64,000 nt of DNA from the NCBI GenBank assembly GCA_902762305.1, contig CACWNW010000025.1, positions 16,492 through 80,491 on the forward strand. The letters run 5' to 3'. The translations under genes were made by a program, and so were the position numbers. The notes under the pieces were generated by a model. The model did not search any database and was not told the origin of the DNA. It saw only the letters and a list, made by a program, of their open reading frames with translations. The stretch is from Fibrobacter succinogenes (GTDB lineage: Bacteria > Fibrobacterota > Fibrobacteria > Fibrobacterales > Fibrobacteraceae). Position 1 is the first letter of the stretch, and each line of letters opens with the position of its first letter. This document shows positions 9,236 through 17,057 of this stretch, one piece after another.

Positions 9236-10330
9236 ATGAAAGAGTTTATCCGAAATTTATTCGTTTTTGCCGCCATATTTACAGTAAGCGCTTTCGCAGT
9301 AGACAAAGTCTACATGCCTCCCGTCGGCACCACCAACATCCACAGCGACTACGGCATCGCAGCGCAGAAGCTGGTAAAAATCTACATCGAAGATGACGGC
9401 CGATTCGTGCTTGTAGAAGGTTCCGCAGCCGACAGCGTCGACATCAGCAACTTCGGATCGGTACAGAACAAGGCAAAAGAAAAAGGTTGTACCAAGATCC
9501 TTATCGCCGAATTCACCCGTCTGGGCGATAACGTCATCCTCTCGTTCAAGCTCTACAACACAGACAGCGAAGCCCCCATCTGGCAAGACCGCATGAAGGC
9601 AGCCAACCCCGACGATTTCGACCCCATCATCCAGCGCATGGCCCGCACCATCGGCACAAAAGAAAAGGCGACCACCGACCAGGACATCTACAATGTCACC
9701 TCACAAGAGAGCAAGCGCCGCAAGCGCCTGAAGGCATACTCCTACTTCGGTATCGGCATCGGCGGTTTGCTCCCGCTCTCCCCCTCCGTAGAAATGACTC
9801 CGAACCTAAACGTATTCGGCATGTATGACACGCAGAGTTTCCTCATCGGTCTCGATTTAAACTACAGTGGCATGAATGGTGATTCCCGCTATACTTATGG
9901 TGATTTCTCCATATCCGCATACTACGCTTTTGGCCGTAAGTTCATCGCCCCTTACATCGGCGGCGGCATGAGCTACTCCTCAGTCGATTACACAAGCGAT
10001 GTATCGTACGTAACTGCAACACGTGAATACGATTCCTTCATTGGAGACTACACAACGTCCTCCCGAAAAGAAACCGCAACCTACACAGATTCGAAATCCG
10101 GCGTAGGCGCATTCGTCGGCGGCGGCCTGATGTTCAACCGAGCAAGCAACATCGTCCTCTTTGCCGAAACAAAATATTTCATAGACTTCTACAAGCTGAC
10201 CCAGCCCAAGAACGAAGTCACTCAGAAACAGTGGTACGACTACAACAACAACGACACCAGCCTGCCGAGCAAGTCGAACAAGCTCTTCCAGGGCTTCATG
10301 TTCAACCTCAAAATCGGTTTCGGATTCTAG
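9236..10330 (+). CDS. Secreted outer-membrane beta-barrel protein
   Basis: A 364-residue protein with a signal peptide (residues about 1-21, hydrophobic LFVFAAIFTVSAFA, cleavage near AFA-V). Residues 22-150 look like a soluble alpha/beta domain of the TolB-N/CsgG-like kind (KLVKIYIEDDGRFVLVEG, CTKILIAEFTRLGDNVILSF). From about residue 165 alternating hydrophobic strands rich in Tyr and Gly (YFGIGIGGLLPL, SISAYYAFGRKF, YIGGGMSYSS, GAFVGGGLMFN) end in a terminal aromatic (KIGFGF), as expected for an outer-membrane barrel. AAGGAG precedes the ATG. It is followed after nine bases by a lipoprotein gene, so both may be co-transcribed. Function unknown. Confidence 0.75.
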   Translation: MKEFIRNLFVFAAIFTVSAFAVDKVYMPPVGTTNIHSDYGIAAQKLVKIYIEDDGRFVLVEGSAADSVDISNFGSVQNKAKEKGCTKILIAEFTRLGDNVILSFKLYNTDSEAPIWQDRMKAANPDDFDPIIQRMARTIGTKEKATTDQDIYNVTSQESKRRKRLKAYSYFGIGIGGLLPLSPSVEMTPNLNVFGMYDTQSFLIGLDLNYSGMNGDSRYTYGDFSISAYYAFGRKFIAPYIGGGMSYSSVDYTSDVSYVTATREYDSFIGDYTTSSRKETATYTDSKSGVGAFVGGGLMFNRASNIVLFAETKYFIDFYKLTQPKNEVTQKQWYDYNNNDTSLPSKSNKLFQGFMFNLKIGFGF

Positions 10331-10339
10331 GATTAGACC

Positions 10340-10852
10340 GTGCGTATCGTAACCTTACTTGCCATTTCCGCCTTCGCGCTCTCGCTTAGCGGGTGCTACC
10401 TGAGCCGCACGCACCTGCACACGACCGACGGCAGAAGCTACGAGATATATGGTGACGGAGTCCTACTCTGCGAAGACAGCCAGGACTGCTCCATTCCTCA
10501 ATGCGGGACTCCGCACCGTATGGAACTCGAGGCCGTAAAGAACGGGACCGTCGTAGGCAGAACGACCATCAGACGCCGGATCACCTCAGAAACAATCCTA
10601 TGGGGATTCGCGACGTATTTCACCTCGCTCTACCTGTACCAGGCCTATCCAAAAAACGTAAACATCCCTATCGATTACAATAGCGATGCTGCAAACAATG
10701 GCTTAAACAGCGCCAATACGTTCGACTGGAACAAGTCCCCGTTCGAACAAGACAACACCTGGGACAACAGCAATCCGCAGCAGCCAGATGTTCCGAAACA
10801 GGCGCCAGCCACCCCCGAACAGGTCGCACCACCGGTCATGCAGGAATACTAA
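10340..10852 (+). CDS. Lipoprotein with internal hydrophobic helix, function unknown
   Basis: A 170-residue protein starting at GTG. The N-terminus has a lipoprotein signal with the lipobox LSGC (Cys at about residue 19). A Cys-containing segment (CEDSQDCSIPQC) suggests disulfides. Residues about 90-110 (ILWGFATYFTSLYLYQ) form a hydrophobic stretch. The C-terminal 50 residues are Asn/Pro/Gln-rich and probably unstructured. The nine-base gap to the beta-barrel gene suggests a barrel plus lipoprotein pair in the envelope. A hairpin lies just after the stop. I do not recognise the family. Confidence 0.65.
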   Translation: MRIVTLLAISAFALSLSGCYLSRTHLHTTDGRSYEIYGDGVLLCEDSQDCSIPQCGTPHRMELEAVKNGTVVGRTTIRRRITSETILWGFATYFTSLYLYQAYPKNVNIPIDYNSDAANNGLNSANTFDWNKSPFEQDNTWDNSNPQQPDVPKQAPATPEQVAPPVMQEY

Positions 10853-10857
10853 TCATC

Positions 10858-10880
10858 CGCGGGCAGTTTTTTTGCCCGCG
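10858..10880 (+). terminator. Hairpin after the lipoprotein gene, possible terminator
   Basis: A seven-base CGCGGGC/GCCCGCG stem has a T-rich loop rather than a T tract after the stem, so termination is plausible but not certain. Confidence 0.4.
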
Positions 10881-10894
10881 ATAGCCATTTCTAG

Positions 10895-10924
10895 TTGACA
10901 ACAAGTGAAATATTTTTATATTTG
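10895..10924 (+). promoter_or_regulatory. Promoter with TTG and TATATTTG boxes
   Basis: TTG at 10895-10897 and TATATTTG at 10917-10924 are 19 bases apart, the spacing expected of Bacteroidetes-type promoters. It precedes the small membrane protein gene and may also read into the two tRNAs. Confidence 0.6.
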
Positions 10925-10949
10925 GCACGTAACCAAAAGGACGTAGTAG

Positions 10950-11147
10950 ATGTTGAATCGAAAGAATATCATTCTTATTGCCATCGGCGTTTTACTGCTC
11001 GTCATCGGGTTCCTCTGCCTCGCCACCGGCCCCGCAGACAATCCGGTCAGTCTCACGGTTGCACCGCTTATCCTGGTGGTTGCCTATATGGTCGTGATTC
11101 CCATCGGAATCCTCTTTACAGGCAAGAAGCAGGACAAGCAGGATTAA
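10950..11147 (+). CDS. Small two-helix membrane protein, DUF3098-like
   Basis: A 65-residue protein with two predicted membrane helices: IILIAIGVLLLVIGFLCLA, and LTVAPLILVVAYMVVIPIGI ending in a Lys-rich tail. The order NKKN-like start, GIGF-like helix, TGPADNP loop and TVAPLILV helix resembles DUF3098 proteins of Bacteroidetes. AAAGGA lies upstream of the ATG. It is followed after six bases by tRNA-Val, so it may share a transcript with the tRNAs. Function unknown. Confidence 0.7.
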   Translation: MLNRKNIILIAIGVLLLVIGFLCLATGPADNPVSLTVAPLILVVAYMVVIPIGILFTGKKQDKQD

Positions 11148-11153
11148 CATCCC

Positions 11154-11228
11154 GGGCGATTAGCTCAGTTGGTTCAGAGCGTCTGCCTTACAAGCAGAAT
11201 GTCAGCGGTTCGAATCCGTTATCGCCCA
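11154..11228 (+). tRNA. tRNA-Val (TAC)
   Basis: A complete cloverleaf is visible: acceptor GGGCGAT/ATCGCCC, D-arm GCTC/GAGC, anticodon stem TCTGC/GCAGA with loop CTTACAA (anticodon TAC), T-arm AGCGG/CCGTT with TTCGAAT, and discriminator A. CCA is not encoded. Confidence 0.95.
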
Positions 11229-11232
11229 CTCT

Positions 11233-11308
11233 GGGGTGGTAGCTCAATTTTGGTTAGAGCACCGGCCTGTCACGCCGGAGGTTGCGAGTTCAAGCCTCGT
11301 CTATCCCG
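11233..11308 (+). tRNA. tRNA-Asp (GTC)
   Basis: The acceptor stem GGGGTGG/CTATCCC (with two G-U pairs), anticodon loop CTGTCAC (GTC) on a CCGGC/GCCGG stem, T-arm GCGAG/CTCGT with TTCAAGC, and discriminator G give a full cloverleaf four bases after tRNA-Val. CCA is not encoded. Confidence 0.93.
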
Positions 11309-11312
11309 CGAT

Positions 11313-11345
11313 AAAACCCTCTCTTTCGAGAGGGTTTTTCGTTTT
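11313..11345 (+). terminator. Terminator after the tRNA pair
   Basis: An 11-base stem (AAAACCCTCTC with its complement), a TTTC loop and a long T run directly follow tRNA-Asp. Confidence 0.9.
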
Positions 11346-11367
11346 TTTTAAACCGTCTATACAGCAA

Positions 11368-12633
11368 TTACCAAAGGAACAAGCCCAGGCTAATGCCGAA
11401 CTGGTGGGATACAAAACCGGATTCAAGATTCTTGTAATTAACTCTATAGGAGTCATCTGAATACGTACCGAACATCGCCATGTATTTTAGACGGGCAAAG
11501 GCGACAAACGAGATTCCTCCGTAGCGTTTCGGCGGTGTCGCAAAAAGTCGGACATCCGTATTGAGGCCGAGCAGGAACGTTGTTGAACTGTTCCCATCTG
11601 AATGCGTATTCGAGAACTCATGACTTCCGATACCGATAAAAGGCTCAGCCCTCAAGAAGCGGGAGTCAAAAGCGGCAAACCCGAGCGAAAGGCCATAGGT
11701 TTGTTCTTCACTTTCCTCCCAATTGTAGTCATAATCCTTAGGTGTATTTATAAACCCATAACTATAGAAACCGTTGAACGAAAAACGCTTGACCTGGATG
11801 GTCGCTTCAAGCATAAAACTCGACCCCATCTTTGTCTCGAGGTGGTCCGTTGCATCCCCAGAGAAGAACCCCGTCCAGACACCGGCAAAGACGCCTAGAC
11901 CGCCCGTGTAATACTTGTGTTTGAGCGGATTTTCGCGGAACTCGCGTACTCGCGCAAGGATTGTTTCGATCATGGGAATGATCTGGTTCTTGATGTAATC
12001 CGTATGCTCCGTATAGGGATTTTCATTGACAAACTTATGCGCCCTCTCAAGGAACTGGTCGACACGGACTGTATCACGCAAGCCGCGATACAGGTACGGC
12101 ATATTGCGGATCGAAAAGACCTCGATACCGACAGTCAGTTCTCCATAAATCATCGTCGCATAGAGGTCCTTGAGCCCCGTGCTTACGTCGGAAGCATCCA
12201 CGATATTCACCATCGAATCCGCCGTATGCTCGGTAAAGTTTTCAAACTTGCCATAAAGATAGTTGTGCAGGGCATCGTTCTCAGAGAAGCGGTTGTCCTT
12301 CTCTATGACATAGGTCGAATCCAGCAATTTACGACGCTGGCTGGCATACTTGCGCACACCATCTTCGAAATGCCCCATTTCCATATCGATAAGGTATTCC
12401 TCAAACAAAGTCAAGGGAGCCCCTTCCGCCAAATTGGCCTGAAGGTAGGCATAGGCCTCGGCCGCATGCTCAAAATCCTTGTTCTCGAGGGATTTCTTGA
12501 GCACATCGCGCGCACGGCTGAACAACTCCTTCTTGGAAGGCGTTGTGTAGATTACATTCTGAAGATTTGACTGCTGCTGCGACCAACAGATTGTCGCTGC
12601 AACAACGATGAGGAGAGAAAGGATTTTTTTCAT
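11368..12633 (-). CDS. Secreted envelope protein, paralogue of its upstream neighbour
   Basis: A protein of about 421 residues. An N-terminal signal peptide (MKKILSLLIVVAATICWS) is followed by a helical region of about 220 residues rich in charged residues (SRARDVLKKSLENKDFEHAAEAYAYLQ, TPR-like). From KYYTGGLGVFAGVWTGF onward, alternating strands end in SLGLFLW, an outer-membrane-barrel-like tail. The same architecture, including YTGG-G at the helical/barrel border and a final Phe/Tyr-Trp, is found in the gene directly upstream, so the two are diverged duplicates. An in-frame GTG lies six bases upstream, overlapping the previous stop (TAGTGAATATG); I prefer the ATG. It is last in a four-gene operon. 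Function unknown. Confidence 0.72.
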   Translation of the reverse strand: MKKILSLLIVVAATICWSQQQSNLQNVIYTTPSKKELFSRARDVLKKSLENKDFEHAAEAYAYLQANLAEGAPLTLFEEYLIDMEMGHFEDGVRKYASQRRKLLDSTYVIEKDNRFSENDALHNYLYGKFENFTEHTADSMVNIVDASDVSTGLKDLYATMIYGELTVGIEVFSIRNMPYLYRGLRDTVRVDQFLERAHKFVNENPYTEHTDYIKNQIIPMIETILARVREFRENPLKHKYYTGGLGVFAGVWTGFFSGDATDHLETKMGSSFMLEATIQVKRFSFNGFYSYGFINTPKDYDYNWEESEEQTYGLSLGFAAFDSRFLRAEPFIGIGSHEFSNTHSDGNSSTTFLLGLNTDVRLFATPPKRYGGISFVAFARLKYMAMFGTYSDDSYRVNYKNLESGFVSHQFGISLGLFLW

Positions 12634-12638
12634 ATTCA

Positions 12639-14006
12639 CTACCAGAAATACACTCCCAGGCCAAGGCTAAAGAATGGTGAAACATTCGCGCCATCCACAT
12701 AGGGGGCATCATCAAAACTAATATACGATACGCCGAATTTGCCGACAAGCGACATCCCGAAGAAATGGTTCACAGCCCGGAACAGGTACGCAGTAAGGAA
12801 CCGGAAATCCACATTCACAGCAAATGTTAAGCCAAGATCTCCCATAAATTGGCCATTATCCCCATCTTCCATATAGCCGTGCTCGGAATACAGTCTCTCG
12901 GGAACAAGCACATTCTTCTTCGCTTCAATTATCATAGTAGGGAAACAATATGCGACATACGGGCGAACCTTGAGGTAACGGCTATCGAAAACAACATAGC
13001 CCAAGCCAAGACTATAAGAAGCGACACCTGTCATTCCAGAAGAGAGCAATTCCGCAGCAAACGCAAACCTTTTTAGCTGCAAGTAGAATTCCAGAGCAAC
13101 AACAAGTTCTTCAACTTCAAACAAATCAGAACGATAAAGATCATCTCCGAAAGCAAGCCCGCCCGATAAAAGAAACACATTGGTACCCACACCGCCCGTA
13201 TAGAGATTTTTCGCTATATTCTCTTCCTTATGCTCCGCACGAGTATCAAAACGATTGACTTTGTTTTCCCTATACAGATTCCTGAAATTCGTACGTTCCG
13301 CAGGGGCAAGAACACTCTTTTTTATCCATTCCGCATCCGGGTGCTTCGGGTACTTGTTGCAAAAATCACGCCCCATTTCGGCTAGCAATTTGTAATCTTC
13401 AAACCTGGTATAGGCGCTCCTGAGAAGAAGCATTATCACAAGTTCCATTTTATCCGCCTGATCCATGCGAGCATGCTCGATATAGTACGAAATATTCCTA
13501 TACATAGTTAGGTTCGTATCGAACTTGCCGACTATCTTCTTCACGTAGAACATCAGTTCGTCGTTTTCCGGATACTGCACATATTCCGTTTCAAGCGAAT
13601 CATAAAAGTTCTTATAATACGAGACCTCCAATTCGAGCATCTGGCGCCACATTTGGTTGTCTATATAGATGCATTCCTTTTCAATGTTCACAAGTGGAGC
13701 CACATTACCGGACTTCATGTTATCGAGTTCGGCAATCCTCTGCGAGATTGCTGCTGTATCCCTACTCTTTATCGCCTGCATGAGGGCCTCGCGCCCGCGA
13801 TAGGCCAACGACATCTCCGAGGATTCCTCTTGCAGCAAGGACTGTTCGAACGCATTGTACGTAGCGGAAGATCCCGTATCTGGCTTTCCAGAAGTTACGG
13901 TAGTATCCGGCTGCATAAGAGACCTTTCAAAATCCTCAAATTCCGCTGCGCAAACCGATACCGCCAGGAAAAGAACTAAAAAAAGATATACTTTACGACA
14001 AACCAT
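12639..14006 (-). CDS. Secreted envelope protein, helical domain plus C-terminal barrel
   Basis: A 455-residue protein with a signal peptide (MVCRKVYLFLVLFLAVSVCA), a low-complexity stretch of Ser/Glu/Thr with repeated FE-SLLQ/FERSLMQ motifs (residues about 22-60), a helical middle, and from YTGGVGTNVFLLSGG a strand-rich C-terminal region ending in GLGVYFW. It is paralogous to the next gene. A GGAG lies nine bases before the ATG. It is separated from the upstream lipoprotein gene by six bases, placing it in the FISUMP-lipoprotein operon. A role as a surface complex subunit is inferred only from context. Confidence 0.72.
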   Translation of the reverse strand: MVCRKVYLFLVLFLAVSVCAAEFEDFERSLMQPDTTVTSGKPDTGSSATYNAFEQSLLQEESSEMSLAYRGREALMQAIKSRDTAAISQRIAELDNMKSGNVAPLVNIEKECIYIDNQMWRQMLELEVSYYKNFYDSLETEYVQYPENDELMFYVKKIVGKFDTNLTMYRNISYYIEHARMDQADKMELVIMLLLRSAYTRFEDYKLLAEMGRDFCNKYPKHPDAEWIKKSVLAPAERTNFRNLYRENKVNRFDTRAEHKEENIAKNLYTGGVGTNVFLLSGGLAFGDDLYRSDLFEVEELVVALEFYLQLKRFAFAAELLSSGMTGVASYSLGLGYVVFDSRYLKVRPYVAYCFPTMIIEAKKNVLVPERLYSEHGYMEDGDNGQFMGDLGLTFAVNVDFRFLTAYLFRAVNHFFGMSLVGKFGVSYISFDDAPYVDGANVSPFFSLGLGVYFW

Positions 14007-14012
14007 TACGCC

Positions 14013-14459
14013 CTACTCCCCTGCCTTTCTGGAACTTTCCATTTTTTTCACTTCCTCTTCCCATTTAGAAATCAAGGGAGCTTCGGCATACACAAAATCG
14101 GCAATCAAAGTAAGGCATCGCGAAGTCATGGAACCGTATTGCGTATAGAAGAAAGCCAGCTCTATATCGGTCTTTTTGACATAGACGATATTCGCGCCAA
14201 CCTTGCGTGCCAAGGTACGCAAATAGGCAATAGTACCGTCACTGGAACAGCCGGAAGCGGCAGCAGTCTTGATCGTCCCCAAATAGTTGTATTCCTGCGG
14301 CAAAAGCGGCACTTTGGCCGCATTGACGACAAGAACCGGAATAGAATCAGGCAATGGTTGCGGATCCTTGGGGCCGCCAATATAAACATTCGGTACGCGA
14401 GAACATGAAGCACAAAGCAGCAGAACCACTACGATAGAAAAAAGAGCAACGAACCTCAT
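14013..14459 (-). CDS. Small lipoprotein, DUF4156-like
   Basis: A 148-residue protein with a lipoprotein signal (MRFVALFSIVVVLLLCASC; Cys at residue 19). The mature part has a compact alpha/beta pattern: YNYLGTIKTAAASGC, then a helix AYLRTLARKVGANIVYVKK, similar in style to DUF4156/YbjP-like lipoproteins that recur in envelope operons. A charged C-terminal helix follows. AAAGGA precedes the ATG. It lies four bases after the FISUMP lipoprotein gene and six before the first barrel gene, so all four genes are probably one transcript. Confidence 0.65.
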   Translation of the reverse strand: MRFVALFSIVVVLLLCASCSRVPNVYIGGPKDPQPLPDSIPVLVVNAAKVPLLPQEYNYLGTIKTAAASGCSSDGTIAYLRTLARKVGANIVYVKKTDIELAFFYTQYGSMTSRCLTLIADFVYAEAPLISKWEEEVKKMESSRKAGE

Positions 14460-14463
14460 AAAA

Positions 14464-15351
14464 CTAGTCCTTTAAGCAACGAATACTGTAATAATCATAT
14501 TGGTCTCTAATAACCCAGCCGATATATTCATAGGAATACGTCAGCGACATAGCATAAGCACTTTGATAGCTTTCGCTTACTGTTCCGGACCAATAATTAG
14601 CCGAAAAACCAAAGCCCTGGACCGCATTACGATAATCGTCCCTAAAACCTGCTGGCAAAGCGTTGAAGCCGATTTCGTCTGTACCTTGACGGCTATCCTC
14701 ATCGTCCCAATAATCCGTAGACTTGAGAATATAAGCGTACCCGGCGACAAAGTCCGACAAAAAAGAAACGTCGTCCTCCGTGGGCAAACGGAAACCATCC
14801 GGGCACAAATCCGAGTAATTTTCGCCTCCATTGACGGCATCACGCCAATTGTAAAGGAGGCCGCAATTCAAGCCCCGCTCGATGCAGGCGGTATTTTCCT
14901 TACTGTTTTCCGTCTCAAAATCCAAGTTCTCGGCCATCCAGGTCACGCCTTCAAATTCAATAACCTTATACTTCCTTCCATCGCGGGAATCGGTTATCGT
15001 CGACTTGCGCACACTTAAGAAGTCCTGCCGCTTCTTCTTCATTTCAGGAGACGCTTCCTCGAGGTCAGCTAGTTTGTCGGACGATCTCGTATCTTCCGTG
15101 GTTCCCAAGAAAACCCAGAAACCGCCATTGCAGACATAATCCTTATGCAAATTCCAATATTCCATTACACGAACTGCGACATTTTCGAAATCACCCTCGC
15201 AAGCAGGCAAATCAGTCATTTTTTCAACTTTATAACTCGGTGAAACATTCAAGTGTTTCTCGTTAGGAGCGTAACCGACATCGGCAGTGCACGCAAGGAA
15301 AGAAAGGATAGGCACAAAGAAAAGCGGATATAGATTTTTCTTCTTCATCAT
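14464..15351 (-). CDS. FISUMP-domain lipoprotein
   Basis: A lipoprotein of about 295 residues; the lipobox is LACT with Cys near residue 20 after a Lys-rich N-terminus. The C-terminal half is the Fibrobacter succinogenes major paralogous domain: DSRDGRKYKVIEFEGVTWM, then AENLDFETE, a LLYNWRDAVN stretch, CPDGFRLPTEDD, a GFRDDYRNAV region, the YWSGT motif and a final IRCLKD. The domain is found by dozens of paralogues in this genus and is surface exposed; its ligand is unknown. The start is at the ATGATG pair (15351/15348); earlier in-frame codons lie in the AT-rich upstream DNA. First gene of a four-gene envelope operon. Confidence 0.85.
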   Translation of the reverse strand: MMKKKNLYPLFFVPILSFLACTADVGYAPNEKHLNVSPSYKVEKMTDLPACEGDFENVAVRVMEYWNLHKDYVCNGGFWVFLGTTEDTRSSDKLADLEEASPEMKKKRQDFLSVRKSTITDSRDGRKYKVIEFEGVTWMAENLDFETENSKENTACIERGLNCGLLYNWRDAVNGGENYSDLCPDGFRLPTEDDVSFLSDFVAGYAYILKSTDYWDDEDSRQGTDEIGFNALPAGFRDDYRNAVQGFGFSANYWSGTVSESYQSAYAMSLTYSYEYIGWVIRDQYDYYSIRCLKD

Positions 15352-15414
15352 CGATAAATATACCTTATGCAAATTTATACGCAAGAGCAATTCATACTTT
15401 TTTACAAAAAAACA

Positions 15415-15445
15415 AAAAAGAACCCGAAATTTGGGTTCCTTTTTG
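15415..15445. terminator. Bidirectional terminator between glyS and the envelope operon
   Basis: GAACCC/GGGTTC with an AAATTT-containing loop is flanked by A-runs on one side and T-runs on the other, so it can end transcripts on both strands. On the minus strand it would end glyS transcription. Confidence 0.8.
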
Positions 15446-15448
15446 TCT

Positions 15449-15483
15449 GGATCCTTCGCACCTATTCGGTGCTCAGGATGACG
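15449..15483 (+). repeat. GGATCC...CAGGATGAC hairpin repeat, copy 1
   Basis: Conserved ends GGATCC and CTCAGGATGAC enclose a variable hairpin (GCACC-TATTC-GGTGC). Three more copies lie at 24923 (reverse), 41035 and 42469, each with a different central stem. Confidence 0.7.
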
Positions 15484-15514
15484 TTTTGTTATGAGGAACC
15501 ATGGGGTTCCCTTT

Positions 15515-15581
15515 TAATGTGTAATGTGTAGTGTGTGGTGTGTAATTGGTCATTACACACTTCACATTTCTCATTACACAT
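15515..15581. repeat. Intergenic heptamer-type palindrome, copy 3
   Basis: TGTGTAATGTGTAGTGTGTG words on the left and CATTACACA/CTTCACATTT words on the right form an imperfect inverted repeat just after the glyS stop. Word content differs from the other copies but the design is the same. Confidence 0.55.
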
Positions 15582-15595
15582 CGCGGCGTAGCCGC

Positions 15596-16937
15596 TTAGC
15601 AGCCGAGCTTAGCGGAGAGGTAAGCTTCGAGTTCGTCGATCTTCACCAGTTCCTGCTTCATGGAGTCGCGTTCGCGAACAGTCACAAAGCCGAGCTTTGC
15701 CGGATCGGATTCACCCTCGCCCACCGTGTCGAAGTCGACGGTCACGCAGAACGGCGTGCCGAGTTCATCCTGACGGCGGTAGCGCTTACCGATGGACTGC
15801 GTTTCGTCGTATTCCACGTTCCAGCGGTTGAGGAGCTTCTGGTAGAGTTCTTCGGCCTTGGCCTTCACCTGGCCCTTCTTCTTCGAGCTTTTCGACTTCG
15901 TAAGCGTCGCAGAGGAGCACGAGGAGCAGGCGTTCCACACCGAGGGACGGTTCCACGACGTACGGGATGTAGCGCTTGTTCTGCACCGGGTCAATGTATT
16001 CCTGCTTGACCTTGGATTCGTTCTGGTGCTGCGTCAAGTCGTAGTTCGTGCGGCTTGCGATACCCCAGAGTTCGCCCCACCCGAACGGGAATTCGTATTC
16101 CACGTCGGTGGTGCCGTTACTGTAGTGAGAAAGTTCTTCCTTGGCATGTTCGCGGAGGCGGAGCTTTTCCTTGTTCACGCCGAGATCGTTCACGAGCCAG
16201 TCGAAGCAGTACTTGCGCCAGAAGTTGTACCAGTCAAGTTCGGTGCCCGGTTCGCAGAAGAATTCGAGTTCCATCTGTTCGAATTCGCGGGTACGGAAGA
16301 TGAAGTTACCCGGAGTGATTTCGTTACGGAAGGACTTACCGATCTGGCCGACACCGAACGGGATGCGCGGGCGGACGTTGTCGACAATGTTCTTGAAGTC
16401 AACGAAGATACCCTGGGCCGTTTCCGGACGGAGGTACACCTTGTTGCCTTCGCCTTCGATCACGCCGATTTCGGTCTGGAACATCAGGTTGAAAGCGCGG
16501 GGCTTGGTCCAGTCGGTCTTGCCGCAGGTCGGGCATTCGATCTTGTTGTCCATCATCATCTGGTGGACTTCGTCAAAGTTCTTGCCGGCGCAGCAGCCTT
16601 CGCCGAGTTTGTCTTCCAAAAGTTGGTCGGCACGGAAACGTTCGTGGCAAGCGAGGCAGTCGACCAGCGGGTCGGAGAAGTTGCCCACGTGGCCAGAGGC
16701 CTTCCAGACGCGGGGATTCAAGAGAATAGAGCTATCGAGACCGAGCACATCCTGGCGGCTGGTCACGAACTTCTTCCACCAGAGGTTCTTGATGTTGCGC
16801 TTCAGTTCCACGCCATACGGACCGTAGTCCCAAGTGTTGGCGAGGCCGTCGTAAATTTCGGAGCCGGGGAAAATGAAACCGCGGCGCTTGCAGAGGGAGA
16901 TGATGTCCTTGAGGGCATCCTGAACTTTCTTTGCCAT
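15596..16937 (-). pseudogene. glyS: Glycyl-tRNA synthetase, frame broken by an internal deletion
   Basis: The eukaryote-like (alpha2) class II GlyRS charges tRNA-Gly. The N-terminal reading frame from ATG 16937 (AAAGGA upstream) has KRRGFIFPGSEIYDGLANTW, two Cys pairs of the zinc-like insertion, motif 2 FRNEITPGNFIFRTREFEQM and motif 3 with [19 protein letters not shown]. At about 15880-15895 the frame shifts: the C-terminal anticodon-binding domain ([38 protein letters not shown]) continues in another frame to the stop at 15596. Compared with other GlyRS, roughly 25-35 residues are missing exactly at the junction (normally a strand ending in LAPVKVAV-PL). Each side is well conserved, so the gene is either misassembled or very recently broken. 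Confidence 0.85.
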
Positions 16938-17012
16938 TTTATAATCCTTTATCGGCAGGCGCTTTGGCGTGCCGGACTAGGAACCTACCTGGATGATAGG
17001 CCCTGACGGGGG

Positions 17013-17020
17013 CAAATTTA
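17013..17020 (-). promoter_or_regulatory. Putative -7 box of glyS
   Basis: TAAATTTG on the minus strand, about 75 bases before the glyS ATG, lies back to back with the purC box 22 bases away. Confidence 0.5.
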
Positions 17021-17041
17021 GCAATTTTAATTGATTTTTGC

Positions 17042-17049
17042 TATATTTG
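17042..17049 (+). promoter_or_regulatory. Putative -7 box of purC
   Basis: TATATTTG is followed by eight bases (GGCTCACT) and the ATG at 17058. There is no Shine-Dalgarno sequence, which suggests a leaderless transcript. Confidence 0.55.
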
Positions 17050-17057
17050 GGCTCACT

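Noticed and set aside
16355..17006. Long open frames opposite glyS and purC
   Set aside because: They are antisense shadows of conserved genes with arbitrary protein sequence.
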